A stretch of 64,000 nt of DNA from Clostridiaceae bacterium (GTDB taxonomy: Bacteria > Bacillota > Clostridia > Oscillospirales > Acutalibacteraceae). The notes beneath the pieces were generated by a model. That model saw nothing but the letters and a program-made list of their open reading frames with translations. It was not told where the DNA came from and did no database searches. Each line of letters begins with the position of its first letter. Positions within the stretch are counted from its first letter, which is position 1. The DNA lies in the NCBI GenBank assembly GCA_016287385.1, contig JAEEWM010000013.1, forward strand, positions 1 to 64,000. Reading direction: 5' to 3'. Below are positions 19,546 through 29,852 of the stretch, piece by piece. The position numbers and the translations under genes are program-made.

Positions 19546-19623
19546 GGTGGATGTAGCTTAGTTGGTTAAAGCGCCGGTTTGTGGCACCGGAGACCGTGGG
19601 TTCGAGTCCCATCTTCCACCCCA
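19546..19623 (+). tRNA. tRNA-His (GTG), with G-1 and encoded CCA
   Basis: G-GTGGATG...CTTCCAC-C-CCA; loop TTGTGGC. Confidence 0.93.
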
Positions 19624-19741
19624 ATAGTTATAAGCGAAAAATGAATAATGAATAGAGAGTTGGGGAATTGACCTGTGTGGCTTTTCTGAGATATTCAATA
19701 TTCATTATTCATCTTTCATATTATGGCGATTTTTCCGCCGG

Positions 19742-19879
19742 CAATTTAATATTGGGGTGTCGTCAGGCCGGAAGCTGATAAGGGTCAAATCCGTAACGCT
19801 TAAGCGGCAAAATTTTCGCCCCTCATTGCTTCGTCATTTGGTAAGACACAGCACTTTGACTGCTGCATTCGTAGGTTCG
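19742..19879 (+). pseudogene. Broken tRNA-Gln copy: 24 nt 5' part, 74 nt insertion, 40 nt D/anticodon/T-arm part
   Basis: 19742-19765 is identical to 20019-20042 and 19840-19879 is identical to 20046-20085. Confidence 0.85.
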
Positions 19880-20029
19880 TCGAAGTGGGCGCAAAACCGC
19901 GTCAGGTTTTGCGAACCGCGGAGTCTCGAGCAATGAGATTTTTTCGTTAACACCCGCAGTGTTCGAAAAAATCCATGGCGCAGAGTACCCTGCCACTTGT
20001 GGCAGGATTCATCTGAAACAATTTAATAT

Positions 20030-20104
20030 TGGGGTGTCGTCAAGCGGTAAGACACAGCACTTTGACTGCTGCATTCGTAGGTTCGAATCCTGCCACCCCA
20101 GCCA
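20030..20104 (+). tRNA. tRNA-Gln (TTG), CCA encoded
   Basis: TGGGGTG...CACCCCA-G-CCA; anticodon loop CTTTGAC. Confidence 0.93.
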
Positions 20105-20105
20105 T

Positions 20106-20150
20106 GCTGAGTGTTCATAACGCAAGTGAGTTATGGACACCCGGCTTTTT
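20106..20150 (+). terminator. Terminator downstream of tRNA-Gln
   Basis: GCTGAGTGTTCATAAC-GCAAGTGA-GTTATGGACACCCGGC-TTTTT (with G.U pairs). Confidence 0.75.
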
Positions 20151-20215
20151 ATATATTCAACTTATCTGATTTTCGTATGTAGGTGAGCAGGCTCGGTGAG
20201 TCTGCTCTATTTTTG

Positions 20216-21922
20216 TCAGGCGGTCACGGTATGGGGAAGATATTCGACCGCGACGCCCCGACGGGTGTTGAGCTTGTGAAAATTCTGCAACGGTGTTGCA
20301 GGAATTTCCAATGCTCCGATAAAACGATAATGGATCTTGATTCGCTGGGTTCGGTTTTTGCCGGTGCCTTCGATGTTGTACACCTCGATCTTTTCGATCA
20401 GTTCTCGCAGAAGTACAGGCGTAAGCGTCTGCATCTCCATAAAAGTGCGTATTGCCGAGAGAAAATGATCCTTTTCGTGCCGGATGTCCTCTAAATTCAG
20501 AAGCCGCATCCGAAATTGCTTTATTTTGTCCTGCAATTCGCCGCGCTCGATCTCGTACTTCTGCGACATGTGCATATACCACTGCTCCGTGACCTTGCCG
20601 TTTACCATATTCTCATACAGTCCTTCATACAGCCGGTCCACGTCTTTACTGCGGACGATGGCTTTTTGAAGCGCTTCCTGAGTGGCTTTCTGCTGTGCGG
20701 CGATGTCGCTGTTCGTCTTGGATTCCAGCAGGTCGGCGAAGGAATCTTCGTCGTCTCTCAGAAAGTCGGTCAGACGCTTTAGTTCCATCAGCACAACGGT
20801 TTCAAGCGAATCGGCACGGATATAGTGCGTTCCCTCGCAGGTGCCTCTGTTACTCTTGTAATTGGAGCATTTGAAGTGGGTGATGCTTGTGTTCGGATGA
20901 CAAACGTTAAACCACATCTTATGCCCGCAATCGGCGCAGTAGAGAATATCGCAGAACATATTCTTCTCAGCCAGTTTTTTGTTTGGCGCACGCCGCTTTG
21001 TTTTGGCGATATGCGCCTGCACCTGCTCAAAGGTGTCGCGGTTGATGATCGGCTCGTGAACGTCCTTGAAAATCTTCCATTTTGACGGATCATTCGGGAT
21101 GCGTGTCTTGTTCTTGAAAGATTTCGAGTAGGATTTGAAGTTGATCACGTCACCGCAGTATTCCTGCTGAGCAAGGATCTTGGCAACCGTCGATTTGCAC
21201 CACTTGTACGGGTTCTCCTGTGTTTTCTTGCCTCCGCGCGGTAATCCCTTGCTCTGCCAGTACGCCATCGGCACAAGCACCTGCCGTTCCTGCAAAAGCC
21301 GGGCGATGGTCTCGTTGCCCTTGCCCTCGATGCACATACGGAAAATATCTCGCACGATTCCGGCGGCCTCCGGGTCGATTACCCACTTTTTCTTATTCAG
21401 CGGGTCTTTCATATACCCGTAAGGCGGCGGAGATAGCGGCTCGCCCATATTGCCTCGAAGCCTATGCGACGTCTTGATCTTTTGCGAAATATCTCTCGCA
21501 TACATCTCGTTCATAACGTTTTTGAACGGTGCGATCTCGTTTTCTCCCTCCGCGCTGTCCACCATATCGTTTACGGCGATAAAGCGGACGCCGTGCTCGG
21601 GAAAGTAACTGTCGAGAAAGGTGCCGACCGCCACATAGTCACGACCGAGACGGGACAAGTCTTTTACCATAATGGTACTGACAAAGCCCATGTCAATGTC
21701 GTCAAGCATCGACTGAAAGCCCGGACGGTTGATATTCGTACCTGTATAACCGTCATCAAGGTAATACTTTGTGTTGGTAAGCCCGTATTCCTTTGCTTTC
21801 TGCGCCAGATACTTTTTCTGATTGGCGATGGAATTGCTCTCGCATTCGGTGCCGTCGTCACGGGATAAACGGCAGTACAAAGCGGTGATCCCCGCGTTTT
21901 GTTTTTTCTTGTTCGACTGCAT
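20216..21922 (-). CDS. Large serine recombinase (TnpX/DUF4368 type)
   Basis: ALYCRLSRDDGTECESNSIANQKKYL resolvase N-terminus, recombinase domain, zinc ribbon CADCGHKMWF...C, C-terminal coiled coil; start coupled to upstream gene through TAATG. Confidence 0.93.
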   Translation of the reverse strand: MQSNKKKQNAGITALYCRLSRDDGTECESNSIANQKKYLAQKAKEYGLTNTKYYLDDGYTGTNINRPGFQSMLDDIDMGFVSTIMVKDLSRLGRDYVAVGTFLDSYFPEHGVRFIAVNDMVDSAEGENEIAPFKNVMNEMYARDISQKIKTSHRLRGNMGEPLSPPPYGYMKDPLNKKKWVIDPEAAGIVRDIFRMCIEGKGNETIARLLQERQVLVPMAYWQSKGLPRGGKKTQENPYKWCKSTVAKILAQQEYCGDVINFKSYSKSFKNKTRIPNDPSKWKIFKDVHEPIINRDTFEQVQAHIAKTKRRAPNKKLAEKNMFCDILYCADCGHKMWFNVCHPNTSITHFKCSNYKSNRGTCEGTHYIRADSLETVVLMELKRLTDFLRDDEDSFADLLESKTNSDIAAQQKATQEALQKAIVRSKDVDRLYEGLYENMVNGKVTEQWYMHMSQKYEIERGELQDKIKQFRMRLLNLEDIRHEKDHFLSAIRTFMEMQTLTPVLLRELIEKIEVYNIEGTGKNRTQRIKIHYRFIGALEIPATPLQNFHKLNTRRGVAVEYLPHTVTA

Positions 21923-22158
21923 TAGTCCTCCTTCCCGGCAGTCGATACACATTCTGTGCTCATTATACCACCGTTTTCGTCATTTGTCCATTGTGCGAGA
22001 TCGTTTTGAATATACTTTCCGATGACCTCCGCGAGCGTATCTTTGAAATTATTCAAGTCAACTTTTTTGAACTCGGAGTTTACGATATACTTCACGCCGT
22101 TGACGGTGTATTCATGTTCTCCCTGTCCGATACCGATAATAAATCTGTCTTTACTCAT
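21922..22158 (-). CDS. TnpW-like small transposon-encoded protein
   Basis: 78 aa; 'YTVNGVKYIVNSEF' pattern; overlaps recombinase start. Confidence 0.6.
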   Translation of the reverse strand: MSKDRFIIGIGQGEHEYTVNGVKYIVNSEFKKVDLNNFKDTLAEVIGKYIQNDLAQWTNDENGGIMSTECVSTAGKED

Positions 22159-23246
22159 CTTTCAATTTCCTCCTTCTTTTTTCTTGTTCTTTTAGGTTGT
22201 AATTCGGGCTGTTCTTTTGGTTTTTCCTTTGGTTTCAGCAGGTTTGAAAAGAAAGCTTTGACCTTTTCGGGAAACCGTTTCATCGCTTCCAGATACGGAC
22301 GGCAGAAGTTTTCAAGTCTTTCAAGCTGGCTTTGTAACCGCTCTATCTGACTTTCAAGGTTCCAGACACGATTCCGTAACCGACCGTTCTCGTCTTTCAG
22401 ATCCCGTATTTTGCCTCTGCTCGAAATACCTTCCTTCGCAAGTGCGGTGAGGGCTTCATAATCTTCCTTCGCCACTGTGTACTTACCGGTGATGCCTTTC
22501 TTTCCCATTTTGTCAATCTCCATAAAGGTCTTGTGCTCGGGACTTATGACGTCATACCGAACGGTTTCGGCTTCAACTTTCTTTTGTATTTCATTCAGCC
22601 GTTCCGTATCCTTTTTGATTTGGTAATCAAGAGAAGAAAGGTGTTCGGTCGTGCTGCCTCTTTCACCCCGAATAAAATCCTTAAAACCGGCACTGCTCAT
22701 ATGCTCGAAAAACCTATCCTGCAGAAGACTGTATGACGGTATAAGCGCAGGCTTGCCGTTTGGCAATATAACCGGTGAACCTCGTTCATCTAACTGCGGC
22801 AGAGACTTCCACTTTTTTGAGTGGCTTATTTGCTGTACGGTTTCCTTTACCGTGCCTACAAGATTTTTGTCCTTGCACCGCTTTGACCAGAGTATCTTTT
22901 TCTCCACGACGGGTATTGCCACAATGTGCATATGATAATGATACACCGGATAACCATAATGCTCTGTCATTGCCTTATTCAGTTCGTCGGCGTGCATAAC
23001 GGCGGAGATAATATTCTCCTCGCCGTATTTGTTAGCGGCGAAACAGTACGCTTCTTCATAGAATCGGACGGCATAATCGTAGCCGCCGTGCTCTTCAAAA
23101 TACTGTGTGTTTATATCCACTACCATTTCGTCAAAGACCTTTGCATTCTCTTTCAGCCCTCTCGTTGATACCTTTCCGCCATCAAGCATCTTTTTCAGCG
23201 TTTCGTTGTAGGTCATCTCACCGGGATCTTTGAAATGCACATTCAT
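22155..23246 (-). CDS. MobV/Pre-type relaxase (ORF lacks N-terminus; upstream frame is broken)
   Basis: MNVHFKDPGEMTYNETL..., HYHMHIVAIPVV (HxHxH-like motif), C-terminal coiled coil. Confidence 0.85.
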   Translation of the reverse strand: MNVHFKDPGEMTYNETLKKMLDGGKVSTRGLKENAKVFDEMVVDINTQYFEEHGGYDYAVRFYEEAYCFAANKYGEENIISAVMHADELNKAMTEHYGYPVYHYHMHIVAIPVVEKKILWSKRCKDKNLVGTVKETVQQISHSKKWKSLPQLDERGSPVILPNGKPALIPSYSLLQDRFFEHMSSAGFKDFIRGERGSTTEHLSSLDYQIKKDTERLNEIQKKVEAETVRYDVISPEHKTFMEIDKMGKKGITGKYTVAKEDYEALTALAKEGISSRGKIRDLKDENGRLRNRVWNLESQIERLQSQLERLENFCRPYLEAMKRFPEKVKAFFSNLLKPKEKPKEQPELQPKRTRKKKEEIER

Positions 23247-23426
23247 CGGCGACCGCTCCGGTACAACGTTCAGGTTCCCGTAGTTTTTGTTCTTGCGCTC
23301 GTTATGGCGTTCGATTTTTCCTACGCCCTCCGTCGTGTACGCTTTTACGCGGGCGACGCTATAGTTCTTTTTTGCGATAATTCATCGCTCCTTTCCTTAT
23401 TTTTTTCTTACAATGGTTCGCTTTGC

Positions 23427-23455
23427 GGTTACGCAACTTTAAAAAGTGCGTAACC
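23427..23455. other. Candidate oriT-type hairpin upstream of relaxase
   Basis: GGTTACGCA-a-CTTT..AAAG-TGCGTAACC inverted repeat ~40 bp upstream of the relaxase start region. Confidence 0.35.
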
Positions 23456-23661
23456 CACTATGACACTTTCAGCAAAGCTGCAAAGATGTCATGGTCGTGG
23501 GCTCTGCGAGGCAGATTGCGGTATCTGCGGACACCGCCTTTGCCTGCGGAGAATATGCCGCGCCATTTCCGTCGGCGCATCATATTTCCTTCGGTGGGGT
23601 ACGCTCTGCGGAGCGTACCCAATAGAGACATAATGAATTTCGGAAGCGGTTTCCGAAATTA

Positions 23662-24099
23662 TTAAACATCCCAACTTTTTTCTTTTCTGACGCGCCGTAA
23701 ATATGCCGCAATTTCTTTTACGGTATTACCGTTGTGATAAAATCTTGCCGCAAGCGTTGCGGCGTAAATGATAGTGTCTTCGCCGTAACCGTCCTGCACA
23801 TGCATCCGTCCGAGCTGCTCAATGATTTCACATTTTTCGATACAGGCGTTTCCGTCGATTCGAAAGATTCCTTCAAGGTAAGGAATGTCATTGTGATCCT
23901 CTAAAATGCCGAATACAGCACTGCGGTAATAATGGGCGACAATTGTTCTTCGAGTTTTCTCCCTATACGCACCTGTAATAAGGCGGTCGAAATCTTCCAT
24001 ATGATCGCGCTCAAATACGGTCGGTCTGCCACGCCGGCGCTTATTTTCGGAAACCGCTTCCGAAATTGCGTTTCCCGCCGGATTGCTTTCTTTTTCCAT
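23662..24099 (-). CDS. Conserved mobile-element hypothetical protein
   Basis: 145 aa intact ORF in the mobility operon orientation; basic RRRGRP patch near N-terminus. Confidence 0.6.
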   Translation of the reverse strand: MEKESNPAGNAISEAVSENKRRRGRPTVFERDHMEDFDRLITGAYREKTRRTIVAHYYRSAVFGILEDHNDIPYLEGIFRIDGNACIEKCEIIEQLGRMHVQDGYGEDTIIYAATLAARFYHNGNTVKEIAAYLRRVRKEKSWDV

Positions 24100-24401
24100 T
24101 TTTTAACCCCCCTTTCGTAGCAAAATATGTATAGTATTGTTTTTGCCGTTTTCCCTGAATGCAGTTCCTTCCCGAGGATCTCTCCGGAGTCGCCGCGCTC
24201 ATATCATCGCACAGTCGTATCCCATTCAGACGGTCATTAAATTGTCAAGGTGCAAGTATCCCCATATAAAAGGCACTGAAAAGGTCTAAAAATTAAGCTC
24301 TTTAAAAAATTTTTAAAATTTCTCAGATTTAGCCCCTCCATATAACGTCTAAAAACAGCCTTTTTGTGCATATGTTTCTTAAAAATTTACAAATTGTATA
24401 C

Positions 24402-24475
24402 AAAAAAGCCGCTACATAGAAACACCACTAAGCGAGACAACTACCTCGCTTAAAAAAGTGTGTCTATGTAACGGC
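24402..24475 (-). terminator. Long nested hairpin plus U6 (attenuator/terminator-like) on minus strand
   Basis: 24408-24425 pairs with 24458-24475 (16/18) enclosing TAAGCGAG/CTCGCTTA, followed on the minus strand by TTTTTT. Confidence 0.75.
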
Positions 24476-24656
24476 TCTTGTTAGGATCCGGGAACACTGT
24501 CTTGCATCCCGCCCGTGTTCCAGAGGCAAAAGGGATGTGTGCGGTAATTTAATCAGCTTACCGCAGCATTAGCAGGCTAACGCCGGCAATATGTATATGT
24601 GACACCGATATTCAGTTTTCGTGACATTTCGCACAAGGCAAATTGTCACAAATAAC

Positions 24657-24685
24657 ATTATAACGAACATTTGTTCGTTTGTCAA
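24657..24685 (-). promoter_or_regulatory. Consensus promoter with LexA/TetR-like palindrome in spacer
   Basis: Minus strand TTGACA-17-TATAAT; spacer contains CGAACAAATGTTCG (24664-24677). Confidence 0.75.
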
Positions 24686-24789
24686 GTAAAAAAGCAACAT
24701 TTGCCAAATTACATATTTCAATATTGTCAAAACTTAAGTTTTATGATACAATGATATCAGCTTAAATTCGCATACGAGGGGGCGAGCGG

Positions 24790-25497
24790 TTGAAGAATTT
24801 GACAAAAGAACTGATTAAAGAAACATTTATATCTCTTCTTGAGCGGAAACCGCTTACACAGATCACCGTAAAAATGATTGTGGAGGAATGTGGCATCAAC
24901 CGCAATTCTTTTTATTATCATTATCAGGATCTCCCTACTCTTATAGAAGAAATGATTCGCGAAGAGGCAGATGAAATCATAAATAAATATCCCACCATAG
25001 AATCCGCCGAAGCCGCTCTTTTCGCGGCAACGGATTTTGCATCAAAAAACAAGAAAGCAATTCTTCACATAAAGCGCTGGTACAATGCTTTTTATTTGGG
25101 ACTTCAAACCTACACGGCAGGTGTAACACAGGCGGCAGGCGGCGCAAATGAACTTAAAGCCGGCGCAGCGAGCCTAAAAGGCGGCAGCGCAAAACTTTCA
25201 GCCGGAGCAGATAAACTCTATAACGGAATTTTAACAATGAAAAACGGGACTCCTGCGCTGGTTGACGGAGTTACTGAGCTTCGTGACGGTTCTATGAAAC
25301 TGTCCGGCGGTCTTAAAGAATTCAATGAGAAGGGCGTTCAAAAACTCATCGGCGTCGTAAACGGAAATCTTACGGGCCTTATCGAACGCTTGAAAGCAAC
25401 GGTAAAGGTTTCTAAAAACTATAAGAGCTTTGCCGGACTCCCTGATGGTATGGATGGACAGGTGAAATTTATTTATCGCACAGGCGAGATTGAATAA
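24790..25497 (+). pseudogene. In-frame chimera: TetR DNA-binding domain fused to YhgE/Pip-family internal fragment
   Basis: N-terminal 'QITVKMIVEECGINRNSFYYHYQDLPTLIEEM' (TetR) then 'AGGANELKAGAASLKGGSAKLSAGADKLYNGI...ALVDGVTELRDGSMKLSGGLKEFNEKGVQKL' (YhgE/Pip). Confidence 0.75.
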
Positions 25498-25507
25498 CAG
25501 ATTATGG

Positions 25508-25624
25508 AACTTAAACGGAGTTTGGCTTATGGCAAGCGTTTCGGCTGTCGCCAGCGGTATCTTGACGCTGCTCCTTGCAAAAACATTAAATATGAGCGAT
25601 ACCCATATTATTAAAAAGCATTAA
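25508..25624 (+). pseudogene. Possible C-terminal remnant of a MATE-type transporter
   Basis: NLNGVWLMASVSAVASGILTLLLAKTLNMSD... no upstream gene body. Confidence 0.3.
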
Positions 25625-25691
25625 AACAATTTATTTGCTATTTTTTTAATACCAGTCTATAATTAACCATGTAATATAAGGAGAGAAACTA

Positions 25692-26870
25692 ATGAAAAAA
25701 ATAATTGCCGCAGTTTTAACCGTAGTTGTTTTAACTGTATTTGCATCCTGCGGAGAACTTTATGATAGTTCTTCGAATCCGGAAGAAGAGATAAAAAATT
25801 CTTTAATATCCGCGCTTACTTCCAAAGTTGACAGAGGAAATTTAAACAGTTATGATTTTAGTGCCGCCGCCTTTCAATACCTTACTTATATAGGCGAGAA
25901 TTTTAAGGACAGAAATATGGGCAAAGAAGACCACGATAAAACTGCCGATTGGATAGTTACCGAGTTAAAAAAAGGCGGTTACAACGAGGAACAAATAGTA
26001 TTACAAAAGTTCACTTACAGCGATTATGACGATAAAGAACAAAGCGGAGCAAATATTGTGCTTACAGTCGAAGGTGAAGACGACTCGCACAGGATAATAG
26101 CGGGTGCACATTATGACGGTGACGGAATAGGCGACAACGGTTCAGGTATTGCATTGCTTTTGGCAAATGCCGTGGGACTTGCTAAAATTAAGCCGCATTT
26201 CACTATAACATATATTTTCTTTGATGCGGAAGAGTGCGGATGTAAGGGCAGTAATTATTATGCGGAAAACATGAGCGAAGAAGAGGTAAAATCAACAATC
26301 TATATGATAAATATTGACTCATTGGCGTTTGGTGATTATTGCAATATTTACGGCGGAGACCTAAACAACTTAATTGATGAATATACAAAACCGAGTAAAA
26401 CAGACGGATATAAATTTGCGGCAAAAACAGCCGAAAGCATAGGCTTTAATGTGATGAGAACCGCCGATTTAGACGGATATTATGAGAAGCATAAAAAAGG
26501 TCCCGAAATTAAGATAAAAACCTTGTACACAAATCCATGGACTTTTGAAAATCAATCGCCTGTCAATTATTCTGTGCCTTCACCTGCGACACTTGCCGCC
26601 AGCGACCACACGGGCTTTATGGACAGGTGCATAGAATACATATATTTTGAGGCGACAAACTGGTTTGCAGAGGGTGAAAACGATGATGTTACCGCCACGT
26701 CTTATACCGGTTATGTTGAGACAATCGATTATTCAATCGGTGCGCACGGTATGTTTATGAATACAGAATACGATACATGGGAGTTGCTTAACAAGTATTT
26801 CCCCGGTAGAGCCGAGGAGCATTATAAAATCTATTCGCCCTTGCTTTCGTCTTTGATTATGGTAAGTTAA
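25692..26870 (+). CDS. M28-family metallopeptidase lipoprotein
   Basis: Lipobox FASCG; 'IIAGAHYDGDGIGDNGSGIALLLANAVGLA', 'YIFFDAEECGCKGSNYY'. Confidence 0.85.
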   Translation: MKKIIAAVLTVVVLTVFASCGELYDSSSNPEEEIKNSLISALTSKVDRGNLNSYDFSAAAFQYLTYIGENFKDRNMGKEDHDKTADWIVTELKKGGYNEEQIVLQKFTYSDYDDKEQSGANIVLTVEGEDDSHRIIAGAHYDGDGIGDNGSGIALLLANAVGLAKIKPHFTITYIFFDAEECGCKGSNYYAENMSEEEVKSTIYMINIDSLAFGDYCNIYGGDLNNLIDEYTKPSKTDGYKFAAKTAESIGFNVMRTADLDGYYEKHKKGPEIKIKTLYTNPWTFENQSPVNYSVPSPATLAASDHTGFMDRCIEYIYFEATNWFAEGENDDVTATSYTGYVETIDYSIGAHGMFMNTEYDTWELLNKYFPGRAEEHYKIYSPLLSSLIMVS

Positions 26871-26906
26871 TTTAATCTGGCGAGAGTTGAACTCGCCAGA
26901 TTAAGC
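26871..26906. terminator. Palindromic terminator
   Basis: TTAATCTGGCGAG-agttgaa-CTCGCCAGATTAA. Confidence 0.65.
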
Positions 26907-27022
26907 CAAATTGTAGTAAAAATACGCCCGATCGGCAAATGCCTGATATAAAAAATTTTTAATTTGATGTAACGAATTGCATTTTTTCGGCTTTAATGTA
27001 CAGACGAATGAAAGGAGGAGAT

Positions 27023-27220
27023 ATGACTATGCAGTCTTTGGAAAAAATATATCGCGAACACGCACAGACTGTGTACCGTTATCTCCTCTCAAGGACCGGT
27101 AATCCCGATCTCTCGGAAGAACTCACGCAGGAGACGTTTTATCTTGCCGTAAAGGGTGAAATTAAACCCGAAATAGAGGCAGGCCCCAAGAAAATCATTA
27201 CAGTTTATGCTGAATTTTAA
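27023..27220 (+). pseudogene. Truncated ECF-type sigma factor (region 2 only) joined to unrelated tail
   Basis: MTMQSLEKIYREHAQTVYRYLLSRTGNPDLSEELTQETFYLAVKG then unrelated EIKPEIEAGPKKIITVYAEF; no region 4. Confidence 0.6.
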
Positions 27221-27251
27221 TATTCGGCTTTAAAATGCAGGAGGTTATTTT

Positions 27252-29005
<1,754 letters not shown>

Positions 29006-29008
29006 AAT

Positions 29009-29845
29009 ATGCTTGTAAACTTAAATGATGTGCTTAAAAAAGCACAAAAGGAACATTATGCGGTAGGTCTTTTCAATACTACCGATTCCGATATGTTAGA
29101 GGCTGTAATAGCAGCCGCAGAAGAGATGAAATCTCCCGTAATTCTCGGCACAGCGGAAGTTTTACTGCCTTACGGCGAATTAAAGCTTATTGCTCCCTCA
29201 ATTATTGCGGCGGCAAAAAGAGCTACAGTTCCGGTTGTTGTTCACTATGACCACGGCCTTACATTTGAAAGATGTATGGAAGCGTTGCAGCTCGGCTTTA
29301 CAAGTATTATGTTTGACGGCTCGGCAGGGGACTCGGACAAAAACATTGCCGATACTAAAGAGGTTGTCCGTATAGCTCATTCTATGGGTGCTACTGTTGA
29401 GGGTGAAATCGGTCATGTAGGCGAAGCGGCAAACTGCGATAACGCTACAAGCGACCGCTATACAACTGTAAAAGAAGCTAAAGATTTTCTTGAGGCTACA
29501 GGTGTTGACGCTCTTGCTATTGCTATCGGCACGGCACACGGCGCATATAAAGCAAAGCCCTGCCTTGATATTAACAGATTAAAAGAAATCAGAGCAAATG
29601 TTGACACACCGCTGGTTCTTCACGGCGGTTCGGGACTTTCGGATGACGATTTCAAGAACACAATTAAAGAGGGTATTGCCAAAGTTAACATCTTTACCGA
29701 CCTTTGTGTTGCCGGTGAAAATGCGGTCAAAAAGGCAATAGCCGAAAATAAGGGTTATCTTGAAATGAGAAACGAAAAGGTTGAGGCTATTAAAGCGGCA
29801 GTAAAGACCAAAATGCAACTTTTCGGTTCACAGAACAAGGCGTAA
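29009..29845 (+). CDS. Class II ketose-bisphosphate aldolase
   Basis: VPVVVHYDHGLTFERCMEALQLGFTSIMFDGSAGDSDKNI, VEGEIGHVGEAANCDNATSDRYT, AIGTAHGAYKAKP, LHGGSGLSDDDFKN. Confidence 0.9.
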   Translation: MLVNLNDVLKKAQKEHYAVGLFNTTDSDMLEAVIAAAEEMKSPVILGTAEVLLPYGELKLIAPSIIAAAKRATVPVVVHYDHGLTFERCMEALQLGFTSIMFDGSAGDSDKNIADTKEVVRIAHSMGATVEGEIGHVGEAANCDNATSDRYTTVKEAKDFLEATGVDALAIAIGTAHGAYKAKPCLDINRLKEIRANVDTPLVLHGGSGLSDDDFKNTIKEGIAKVNIFTDLCVAGENAVKKAIAENKGYLEMRNEKVEAIKAAVKTKMQLFGSQNKA

Positions 29846-29852
29846 TATAGTC

